From positions 186,001-250,000 of the forward strand of contig CAWFPL010000007.1 of the NCBI GenBank assembly GCA_963817785.1: a stretch of DNA of 64,000 nt, given 5' to 3'. This stretch comes from JAKALD01 sp963817785 (lineage in GTDB: Bacteria; Pseudomonadota; Gammaproteobacteria; Burkholderiales; SG8-39). How positions within the stretch are numbered: position 1 is the stretch's first letter; the number at the start of each line of letters is the position of its first letter. Position numbers and translations under genes: made by a program. The notes below the pieces were generated by a model. It saw only the letters and a list, made by a program, of their open reading frames with translations, was not told where the DNA came from and did no database searches. Below, piece after piece: positions 17,505 through 24,418 of this stretch.

Positions 17505-17983
17505 TGCTCGGGCGGGACGGCGTCGCCGGGCTGGTTTGCCTGGCGCTCAGCCTGTTCGGGCTGGTGCTGACGCGCGGCCTGCCCGGGCCCACGATGGTGC
17601 CGGTCGGGCCGGGCTTTTATCCGCGCATCGTGCTCGGCCTGATGGCCGGACTGAGCGCCATCCTGCTGGTGTCCGACGTGCTGGCCGGGCGCCGCGGCAC
17701 GCGGGTGGCGGTGCGCAAGCCTGACGCGCCGCTCAACTACCGTCTGGTCGCGGTCACGTTCGCGATCTTCGCCGTTTACGTCGCGCTGCTGCCCGGGCTC
17801 GGCTTCCGCATCGCGACCTTCCTGTTCGTCGCGCTGCTGCAGGTGGTGCTCGATCCGGCGCGCGGCTGGCGCCGCTGGCTGCTGGTGCTGGCGGTGGCGG
17901 CGGTCACGAGCGGGCTGACCTTTCTGGTGTTCGATCACTACCTGTCGGTGCTGCTGCCACGCGGAAGCTGGACCGGGATGTAG
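17504..17983 (+). CDS. tctB: TTT transporter small membrane subunit TctB
   Basis: A 159-residue membrane protein with four hydrophobic segments, the size and pattern of TctB. It starts in GVAGLVCLALSLFGLVLTRGLPGPTMVPVGPGFYPRIVLGLM, where the GPGFYPR motif is characteristic. The last helix includes LVFDHYLSVLLPRG. It works with the large TctA channel in the inner membrane. Start ATG overlaps the tctC stop; the stop lies 3 bp before tctA. Confidence 0.85.
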   Translation: MLGRDGVAGLVCLALSLFGLVLTRGLPGPTMVPVGPGFYPRIVLGLMAGLSAILLVSDVLAGRRGTRVAVRKPDAPLNYRLVAVTFAIFAVYVALLPGLGFRIATFLFVALLQVVLDPARGWRRWLLVLAVAAVTSGLTFLVFDHYLSVLLPRGSWTGM

Positions 17984-17986
17984 GCC

Positions 17987-19522
17987 ATGGAAGTCCTTTA
18001 TCAGCACCTGTTCGCCAGCGTCCTCGGCATCCTGCACCTGAAGTACCTCGTGCCGCTATTCCTCGGCACGGTGGCGGGCGTCATCGGCGGCGCGCTGCCC
18101 GGCATCACCATCACTATGACCATCATCATGGTGCTGCCCTTCACCTTCGGGCTCGATCCGCTGCAGGGCCTGGCGGCGATGACCGGGGTGTACGTCGGCG
18201 GCTCGGCCGGCGGCTCGATCACCGCCAGCCTGATCGGCATTCCCGGCACGCCCTCGGCGGTCGCCACCACCTTCGACGGCTTCCCGATGACGCGCAAGGG
18301 CGAGCCGGGGCGCGCGGTGTGGATCGGCGTCTGGGCGGCGTTCCTCGGCGGACTGCTGGGTGGCTTGTTTCTCATCGCCACGACCGGGCCGCTCGCCTCG
18401 ATCGCGCTGAAGTTCGGGCCCTGGGAGTACTTCTCGCTGTTCGTGTTCGCGCTGTCGATGGTGGCCGGCCTGGTAGGCACCTCGCTCACCAAGGGGTTGC
18501 TCTCGGGCGCGATCGGGCTGGTGATCACGGTGGTCGGCTCCGACCCGATCCTGGGGGTGCCCCGACTGACGATGGGCTCGGATTTCCTGCAGGGCGGGTT
18601 TCCGTTCCTACCAGTGCTGATCGGCATCTTCGCCTTCGCGCAGCTGATGTCGGACATCGAGAAGATGCGCCCCGGGCATGCGCTCGGAGCGGCGGGACCG
18701 GCGCAGAGTTTGAGGGTGTCGCAGCTCAAGGTGCTGTGGGAGATCCTGAGCCGGCCGTTCCTGTTGCTGTGGTCGACCTTGATCGGCATCCTGATCGGCG
18801 TGCTGCCGGCGATCGGCGGCAGCGCGGCGAACATCATGGCCTACGACCAGGCGAAGAAGTTCTCGCGCCGGCCGGAGAAGTTCGGCACCGGCATCCCGGA
18901 GGGCATCATCGCTTCGGAGTCGTCGAACAATGCCAACGTGGCCGGCTCGCTGGTCACCATCATGGCGTTCGGCATCCCGGGGGACGCGGTCACCGCGGTG
19001 ATGCTGGGCGCAATGACCATCCACGGCATCCAGCCCGGGCCGCTGTTCATCACGCAGCACCCGGCGATCGCCTACGGCATCTACGCGGCGTATTTCGTGT
19101 CGCTGCCGCTCATGGTTCTGACCATCGCCGCCGGGTCGCGCCTGTGGCTGCGCGTGATCGGCGTGCCGAAATCGATCCTCATCCCGGTGGTGCTGGTGCT
19201 GTGCGTGATCGGGGCGTTCGCGCTCAACAACATCATGGACGACGTCTACGTCCTGCTGATCTTCGGCGTGGCCGGCTACGCCATGGTCAAGTTCGGCATC
19301 CCGCTCGCGCCGCTGATCCTCGGCCTGATCCTGGGCGACCAGATCGAGGTGAACCTGATCCGCGCCATCGCCAACGACCCCAATCCCTGGCTGTTCATCA
19401 CGCACCCGATCTCGGGAGGGCTGCTGGGGGCTTCTCTCGCCTCGGTGCTGCTCGCGCTGTGGCAGCATCACCGCGCCAAGCGGCGCGGCGTTTCTGCGGA
19501 GGAGGAGGACGTGGATTTCTGA
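17987..19522 (+). CDS. tctA: TTT transporter large membrane subunit TctA
   Basis: A 511-residue, 11-12 helix membrane protein of the TctA family. Signature motifs are GALPGITITMTIIMVLPFTFGLDPLQGLAAMTGVYVGGSAGGSITASLIGIPGTPSAVATTFDG and a second, inverted-repeat copy GVLPAIGGSAANIMAYDQAKKFSRRPEKFGTGIPEGIIASESSNNANV with AFGIPGDAVTAVMLGA. It completes a TctCBA secondary uptake system driven by ion gradients. It ends in a short cytoplasmic acidic tail. Confidence 0.95.
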   Translation: MEVLYQHLFASVLGILHLKYLVPLFLGTVAGVIGGALPGITITMTIIMVLPFTFGLDPLQGLAAMTGVYVGGSAGGSITASLIGIPGTPSAVATTFDGFPMTRKGEPGRAVWIGVWAAFLGGLLGGLFLIATTGPLASIALKFGPWEYFSLFVFALSMVAGLVGTSLTKGLLSGAIGLVITVVGSDPILGVPRLTMGSDFLQGGFPFLPVLIGIFAFAQLMSDIEKMRPGHALGAAGPAQSLRVSQLKVLWEILSRPFLLLWSTLIGILIGVLPAIGGSAANIMAYDQAKKFSRRPEKFGTGIPEGIIASESSNNANVAGSLVTIMAFGIPGDAVTAVMLGAMTIHGIQPGPLFITQHPAIAYGIYAAYFVSLPLMVLTIAAGSRLWLRVIGVPKSILIPVVLVLCVIGAFALNNIMDDVYVLLIFGVAGYAMVKFGIPLAPLILGLILGDQIEVNLIRAIANDPNPWLFITHPISGGLLGASLASVLLALWQHHRAKRRGVSAEEEDVDF

Positions 19523-19663
19523 AGGCGGGCCGGGCCAGGCGTGAAGAGCTGCGCCGCCTGATCGGCTGCATTGCGCACTGCGCGTCACCGGACCGGTAAG
19601 CCGGAGAGCGGCCGCCGCGGCGCGGGAGGCGCGGCGGACTGAATCGCCCTCGCCGGGTCTACC

Positions 19664-20278
19664 GTGCGCTACGTCGTCGGCGTGGCCGGGCCTGCGGGAG
19701 GCGGCAAGACGTCGCTGGTGGAAGGCCTGGTGCGGGAGCTGGTCGATGCGACGTCGATCCACATGGACGACTACGAGCGCATGACGCTCCAGCCGGCGCC
19801 ATGGATCGCCGAGTGGGCCGCGCGCGGCGCGGACCTGGACGAGTACCCGGTTCCGCTGCGCGGCGAGCACCTCGAGCGGCTGAAGCGCGGTCTGCCGGTC
19901 GAGCGGCCGGCAAGCCAGGCGACGATCACGCCGCGCAAGTATCTGCTGTTCGAAACTCAGCTCGGGCGCGCGCACCGCGCCACGGGTGCGCTCATCGACA
20001 TGCTGGTGTGGATCGACACGCCGCTCGAGATCGCGCTCGCCCGGGTCCTCAAGGACGTCACCGGCGGCGCGCTTCGCAACACCGGCAAGGTCGGCCAGCG
20101 CGACGCGCTCGCGTGGCTGGACACTTACCTGGAGAACTATCTCGCGCTGGTCAGGCGCCTCATGATTCTGCAACGCGAGCGCGTACGCCCGCAGGCCGAT
20201 CTGATCGTGGACGGCTGCGCCGAGCGCGCGGCCGTCGTCCGTGAAGTCAGGGACCGGATGCTCCGAACTCTGCCGTGA
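19664..20278 (+). CDS. P-loop kinase, uridine kinase/phosphoribulokinase-like
   Basis: A 204-residue P-loop NTPase. VVGVAGPAGGGKTSLVEGLV contains Walker A and HMDDYERMTLQ places acidic residues where uridine kinase-like enzymes bind Mg and substrate. KYLLFETQLGRAH, LIDMLVWIDTPLEIALARVLKD and RPQADLIVDGCA fit the lid and base-binding segments of that family. GTG at 19664 is the likely start. It is 141 bp after tctA and converges with the diheme cytochrome gene. The substrate is not recognisable; it could be a sugar or nucleoside kinase. Confidence 0.65.
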   Translation: MRYVVGVAGPAGGGKTSLVEGLVRELVDATSIHMDDYERMTLQPAPWIAEWAARGADLDEYPVPLRGEHLERLKRGLPVERPASQATITPRKYLLFETQLGRAHRATGALIDMLVWIDTPLEIALARVLKDVTGGALRNTGKVGQRDALAWLDTYLENYLALVRRLMILQRERVRPQADLIVDGCAERAAVVREVRDRMLRTLP

Positions 20279-20304
20279 CGTGGATGGCGCCGCGCGCCGC
20301 CCGC

Positions 20305-20970
20305 TCAGCCGCCCGCGCCGGTACCGTAATTGAACATGTAGATCACCGCGCTGCGGATCTCCGTATCGGTCAAGTCGGCCATGCCGCCCCGCGGGGGCAT
20401 TCCGCCGTGCCCGCGGATCGCCGAGCGCACGACCGCGTCGAGCCCTTGCTTCGCACGCGGGATCCACGCCGCGCGGTCGCCGATCTTCGGCGCGCCGTTG
20501 ACGCCCGTGCCGTGGCACTGGATGCAGCGCTCCTCGACGATCTCCTTCCCGCTGCGCTCGGCAGGTAGCGCTGACTTGTCGAGTGGCGTGGCCCAGTGGC
20601 CGCCGGACTGGTTGACCATGTAGGTGATCGCCCGCTCGAGCTCGAAATCGCTCACGCCGGGATTGCCGCCGTGCGGCGGCATCTGGCGGATGCCCGCGAT
20701 CGCATGCTTGGTGAGGGCGGTCAGGCCCTGTGACGCGCGCTCGCTCCAGGCCGCGGCGTCGCCGATCTTCGGCGCGCCGTGCAGGCCGGTCGCGTGGCAT
20801 GCCGAGCACACCGCATCGACGACCTCCTTGCCGCTGCGCTCGCCGTTCGCGCCACGCGCTGGCAGTGAAGCGAGCGGGACGATTGCGGCGACGAGGAACG
20901 CAAGCATCACTTGCCTCGGCATTCCGCTCCCGCTGCGCTGCTTGCTGGAAATTTCCACCGCTGCGTTCAT
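20305..20970 (-). CDS. Diheme c-type cytochrome (tandem cytochrome c5-like)
   Basis: A 221-residue exported protein with two homologous class I domains, each with CxxCH: CSACHATGLHGAPKIGD and CIQCHGTGVNGAPKIGD. Each is followed by a Met-containing MPPHGG or MPPRGG segment that supplies the second axial ligand, as in cytochrome c5/c555. The signal region is MLAFLVAAIVPLASLPARGA after a basic N terminus. The ATG at 20970 has GGGGGA upstream. A TTGAT-N4-GTCAA site 75 bp upstream links it to the Crp/Fnr gene next door, and its position suggests a periplasmic electron carrier of the Mto module. Confidence 0.88.
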   Translation of the reverse strand: MNAAVEISSKQRSGSGMPRQVMLAFLVAAIVPLASLPARGANGERSGKEVVDAVCSACHATGLHGAPKIGDAAAWSERASQGLTALTKHAIAGIRQMPPHGGNPGVSDFELERAITYMVNQSGGHWATPLDKSALPAERSGKEIVEERCIQCHGTGVNGAPKIGDRAAWIPRAKQGLDAVVRSAIRGHGGMPPRGGMADLTDTEIRSAVIYMFNYGTGAGG

Positions 20971-21044
20971 GTGGTCCCCCGTCGGCAAGTCAATCAAATC
21001 TCAGTTCCATGGGAGGTACTAGAGCGCTTTCACGGTTGCGCGTC

Positions 21045-21058
21045 TTGATGCGGGTCAA
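21045..21058. promoter_or_regulatory. FNR/DNR-like box upstream of diheme cytochrome
   Basis: TTGATGCGGGTCAA matches the Fnr-family pattern TTGAT-N4-ATCAA at nine of ten positions. It lies 75 bp upstream of the diheme cytochrome start on the minus strand, and downstream of the Crp/Fnr gene. Confidence 0.55.
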
Positions 21059-21164
21059 GCTGACGCCGGAAAGGGCGTCGAAAGGGCAATGGCAGTCGTT
21101 TCGCCTCCCGGCCGCGGTGCCCGGAGGCGATCACTGCGCAGTCGCGTGAGCGCGGGTGCCGGGC

Positions 21165-21959
21165 TCAGATCACGCCGTGCAGCGCGTGGCTTTCGCCAGG
21201 TGAGCGATCGGCGCGCGCCTCCTCGGCGCACGGCGGGCGCGCCCCGCTGCGCGCGATATCGACGAGGCGCGTGCGGTCAAGGATCGCGATCTCGCGCCCG
21301 TTGACGGCGATGAGGCCGTCCTGCACCAGATCGTGCAGCAGGCGCGACAGGGTCTCTTTCTTCATTCCGAGGCGCGATGCGATGACCGCCTTCGCCGCCG
21401 GCAGCGCGGCGACGTAATGGCCCGAGCCGTTGAGGGGGCGCGCGACAGAATCCAGGTACGACGCGAGCCGCTGCACGCCGCGCTGCAGCGCGCTGTCCGC
21501 GAACTCGGAAAGCAGTCCCAGATTGCGCTCCGCGAGCGCCAGCATCAGCCTGCGCGCGAATTTCGGATCGCGGTCGATCAGATCGAGGATCGGTGCCGCG
21601 GCGATGGTGACCAGCAGCGTATCCGCGAGCGCCACCACGTCGACGGGGCAGGGGCGGCAAAGCAGAATCGTCGCCGCGCCGAAGCTTTCGCCCGCGCCCA
21701 ATAGTCGCAAAACCCGCTCTTCGCCGTTGGCGCCGCGCGCGGCGAGCTTCAGCAGGCCGTAGCTGACGCTGATCACTCCGGGCATCGACTCGCCGCGGCG
21801 CACCACGGGCGTGCCGCGGCCCGCGTGCAACAGATGAGCGCGCGTCGCCAGCTCGAGCACCTGCGGCTCGGCCAGCTCGCTGTACACCGAGACATGGGCA
21901 ATCAGGCCCCCGATTCGCGAGGGTTCGCGGTGGGTGTCTCTTCGATCCGGTGTGCGCAT
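21165..21959 (-). CDS. Crp/Fnr family transcriptional regulator
   Basis: A 264-residue regulator. Residues ~20-130 form a cyclic-nucleotide-type beta-roll (LHAGRGTPVVRRGESMPGVISVSYGLLKLAARGANGEERVLRLLGAGESFGAATILL). A long dimer helix follows, then a C-terminal winged HTH with AVIASRLGMKKETLSRLLHDLVQDGLIAVNGREIAI; the recognition helix has E-x-x-S-R as in Fnr/Dnr proteins. The N-terminal cysteines that ligate the Fnr 4Fe-4S cluster are absent, so it more resembles Dnr/Anr-independent sensors. It lies between the diheme cytochrome and the divergent mto operon, with three palindromes of the expected type nearby. Likely controls both. Confidence 0.85.
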   Translation of the reverse strand: MRTPDRRDTHREPSRIGGLIAHVSVYSELAEPQVLELATRAHLLHAGRGTPVVRRGESMPGVISVSYGLLKLAARGANGEERVLRLLGAGESFGAATILLCRPCPVDVVALADTLLVTIAAAPILDLIDRDPKFARRLMLALAERNLGLLSEFADSALQRGVQRLASYLDSVARPLNGSGHYVAALPAAKAVIASRLGMKKETLSRLLHDLVQDGLIAVNGREIAILDRTRLVDIARSGARPPCAEEARADRSPGESHALHGVI

Positions 21960-22022
21960 GTTTTTCCCGATTGTTCGCTTGATGCACCGCACCAAATGAA
22001 ACCACCCGGAATGGACGGCCAT

Positions 22023-22036
22023 TTGACATGGGTCAA
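22023..22036. promoter_or_regulatory. FNR/DNR-like palindrome, regulator-proximal
   Basis: TTGACATGGGTCAA is a perfect TTGAC-N4-GTCAA palindrome, 64 bp upstream of the Crp/Fnr start on the minus strand. Autoregulation is likely. Confidence 0.6.
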
Positions 22037-22143
22037 CGTTTGCGCGGAAAGCGAGCGTCGCCAGGGCAAAGAAGGGGACTCCGCCCCCCATCCGGCCCGA
22101 CGCCATCGCGTCGTACCGCGATTCCGGACGCGGGGGGGGGCGC

Positions 22144-22157
22144 TTGACCAAGGTCAA
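22144..22157. promoter_or_regulatory. FNR/DNR-like palindrome, mto operon-proximal
   Basis: TTGACCAAGGTCAA is a second perfect TTGAC-N4-GTCAA palindrome in the same 275-bp divergent region. It lies 78 bp upstream of the first cytochrome ATG, a normal activator position for the electron-transfer operon. Confidence 0.65.
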
Positions 22158-22234
22158 CGCTCCCGCCGAAACCCTGACGGCACTGCAAGGACACCGTGAG
22201 AGCATTCAAAAAACTGACTGACAAGGAGCTTTCA

Positions 22235-22573
22235 ATGAACAAAACGATTCTTGCATCCACGCTGGGTTTGTCTCTCGTTGCCTTCGCCTGGGCCACATCG
22301 GCCGCGGCGGTCGATGAAACAGCGGCGATAGATCTGGCGAAGGAGAGCAAGTGCTTCAAGTGCCATTCGGTGGACAAGAAGAAGGAAGGGCCTTCGTATC
22401 ACTCGGTCGCCGAGAAAAACAAGGGCAACGCCGGCGCCGAAGAGAAGCTGATCAAGCACATCACCGTTCCGAACAAGGTCAAGATCGACGGCGAGCTGCA
22501 GGACCACCAGATGGTGAAGTCCAGCGACCCGGCCGCGATCAAGAATCTGGTCGACTGGATCCTGAGCCGCTGA
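22235..22573 (+). CDS. Periplasmic monoheme cytochrome c (MtoD-like position)
   Basis: A 112-residue protein with signal peptide MNKTILASTLGLSLVAFAWATSAAA and a single haem motif in LAKESKCFKCHSVDKKKEGPSY. The Met ligand is probably in DHQMVKSSDPAAIKNLVDWIL. This is a class I fold. In iron-oxidising betaproteobacteria a monoheme cytochrome (MtoD) is encoded next to cymA, mtoA and mtoB, and this gene has the same place. ATG at 22235 has AAGGAG 7 nt upstream. It is first in the cluster and 31 bp before the tetraheme gene. Confidence 0.88.
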   Translation: MNKTILASTLGLSLVAFAWATSAAAVDETAAIDLAKESKCFKCHSVDKKKEGPSYHSVAEKNKGNAGAEEKLIKHITVPNKVKIDGELQDHQMVKSSDPAAIKNLVDWILSR

Positions 22574-22604
22574 GCGCGCCTCGCCTGAGAACCGGGGAGG
22601 CCAA

Positions 22605-23213
22605 ATGTTCGGCGGTTGGTGGCAAAGGCTGAAGCAGCGCTGCGCGACCTGCTCGCGCGTAACGCTGGGCATCGGAGTCGCGCTCGTCGTGCTGCTCGTC
22701 GGCGCAACGCTGGCGATCGGCGGGGCGGCCGGGCTCGCGTGGACCGAGCGGCTCGACTTCTGCATCAGTTGTCACGAGATGCGTGACAACCCCTACCAGG
22801 AATACAAGGACACGATTCATGCCGTGAACAAGCACGGCGTGCGCGTGGTCTGCGCGGACTGCCACGTGCCGCGCGAGGTCGGTCCGCTGCTCTGGGCCAA
22901 GACGAAAGCGACCTTCGAGCTCTGGGACCACTTCACCGGAAGGATCGACACGCGCAAGAAATTCCTGGCGCACCGTTCGGAGCTCGCGACGCAGGTCTGG
23001 ACCGAGATGCTCGAAACCGATTCGCGGACCTGCCGCAACTGTCACAAGGTCGATTCTTTCAAGGGCGAGTCGAAGAGGGCGGAGGCCGCGCACGCCAGGA
23101 TGAAGGCCGAGGCCATCTCCTGCATCGACTGCCACTACGCCATCGCGCACGACGAGCCCGAAGGGCCCGGGCCGCAGGAATTGAGGGTGAAGCTGGGGCT
23201 GATCAAGAAATAG
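22605..23213 (+). CDS. cymA: NapC/NirT/CymA-like tetraheme quinol dehydrogenase
   Basis: A 202-residue membrane-anchored cytochrome. One transmembrane helix (RVTLGIGVALVVLLVGATLAI) follows a short cytoplasmic N terminus; the rest is periplasmic with four CxxCH sites: CISCH, CADCH, CRNCH and CIDCH. CISCHEMRDNPYQEYKDTIH is the family signature. CymA-type proteins exchange electrons between the quinone pool and periplasmic cytochromes, in either direction. Here it sits between the monoheme cytochrome and the outer-membrane conduit genes, consistent with quinone linkage of the Mto module. It could be called ImoA/CymA; direction of flow is not readable. Confidence 0.9.
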   Translation: MFGGWWQRLKQRCATCSRVTLGIGVALVVLLVGATLAIGGAAGLAWTERLDFCISCHEMRDNPYQEYKDTIHAVNKHGVRVVCADCHVPREVGPLLWAKTKATFELWDHFTGRIDTRKKFLAHRSELATQVWTEMLETDSRTCRNCHKVDSFKGESKRAEAAHARMKAEAISCIDCHYAIAHDEPEGPGPQELRVKLGLIKK

Positions 23214-23286
23214 CGCAAGCGACGGTCGATCGGGCGGCGTAACGCTCGATTCGGTTGTGTTGGGGAACACAAGGGGAGAGTGACCG

Positions 23287-24402
23287 ATGAGTGGATTCCG
23301 AAACTTCCTGCTCGGGCTGGTCGCGGCGACGGCCGCGGCGGGTCTGCTGGGCTCGAGCGCTCCTGCGGCCGCCGCCGGCGCGTCGCAGAAGACCGACAAA
23401 TGGGTCGCCGCCGACTTGCCGGACCTGGGCGCTCATGCAGCCGCCCCGGCGAAAGCGCAGGCCGAGCAGGCACCGCAGGCCGATCAACAGGCGCAGTCCA
23501 AGGACCTGGTCCTGCGCGGCGACGCGGTGTGCACCCGCTGCCACGACGAGGAGGACGACTATCCGGTGCTCGCGATCGCGAAGACGCCGCACGGCGTCAG
23601 GACCGACGCGCGCACCCCGACCTGCACCAGCTGCCACGGCGAGAGCAGCGAGCACGTCCATCCCACGCACGGCGGGCCGCGCCCCAAACCCGACCGGATG
23701 TTCACAAAAGACTCTCCGACGGCGGTGGAAGTGCAGAACAAGGCCTGCCTCACCTGCCACCAGAACGGCGCAATGACCTCGCACTGGGCGGGCAGCACCC
23801 ACCAGGTGGAGAACGTGACCTGCACCTCGTGCCACAAGGTGCACGCGGCCCACGACCCGGTGCTCGAGAAGCGCACCCAGCCGCAGGTGTGCTTCACCTG
23901 CCACAAGGAGCAGCGCGGGCAGATCAACCGCCCGTCGCACCACCCGATCCCGGAAGGGAAGATGGCCTGCTCCGACTGCCACAACCCGATGGGCTCGGCC
24001 GGGCCGCACCTGCTCAAGCGCGATACCGTCAACGACACCTGCTACACCTGCCACATGGAGAAGCGCGGGCCGTTCGTGCACGCCCACGAGCCGGTGACCG
24101 AGGACTGCACCAACTGCCACAACCCCCACGGCACGGTGACCGAGAACCTGCTCAAGATGCGGCCGCCGATGCTGTGCCACCAGTGCCACAGCCCGCATGG
24201 GCCGCAGGATCTGCTGCTCAAGAACCAGCTCCCTGGGAGCGGAGTCATCGGGACTACGAACTTCGCCACGGCCGGCAAGAACGGCATCAACTACACCATG
24301 GCGCGCGGCTGCCTGAACTGTCATACGGAGGTTCACGGCTCGAACAACCCGGCCTCGGGCGTGCCGTTGGGCAACCCAAGCGCGCAGTTCCTGTTCCGTT
24401 GA
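23287..24402 (+). CDS. mtoA: Decaheme c-type cytochrome, MtrA/MtoA/PioA family
   Basis: A 371-residue exported protein with ten CxxCH motifs: CTRCH, CTSCH, CLTCH, CTSCH, CFTCH, CSDCH, CYTCH, CTNCH, CHQCH, CLNCH. The signal peptide is in MSGFRNFLLGLVAATAAAGLLGSSAPAAAA. An Ala/Gln/Lys-rich linker (about residues 35-75) precedes the haem domain and is longer than in MtrA. The family inserts as a wire through an MtrB/MtoB-type barrel to carry electrons across the outer membrane for Fe(II) oxidation or metal reduction. The barrel gene follows 16 bp downstream. No outer-surface MtrC-type cytochrome is present, as in mto and pio systems. Confidence 0.92.
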   Translation: MSGFRNFLLGLVAATAAAGLLGSSAPAAAAGASQKTDKWVAADLPDLGAHAAAPAKAQAEQAPQADQQAQSKDLVLRGDAVCTRCHDEEDDYPVLAIAKTPHGVRTDARTPTCTSCHGESSEHVHPTHGGPRPKPDRMFTKDSPTAVEVQNKACLTCHQNGAMTSHWAGSTHQVENVTCTSCHKVHAAHDPVLEKRTQPQVCFTCHKEQRGQINRPSHHPIPEGKMACSDCHNPMGSAGPHLLKRDTVNDTCYTCHMEKRGPFVHAHEPVTEDCTNCHNPHGTVTENLLKMRPPMLCHQCHSPHGPQDLLLKNQLPGSGVIGTTNFATAGKNGINYTMARGCLNCHTEVHGSNNPASGVPLGNPSAQFLFR

Positions 24403-24418
24403 TCCGGGGAGATCGACC

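Noticed and set aside
18608..20809. A 733-codon minus-strand frame opposite tctA and the kinase
   Set aside because: It covers conserved plus-strand genes and has no family similarity.
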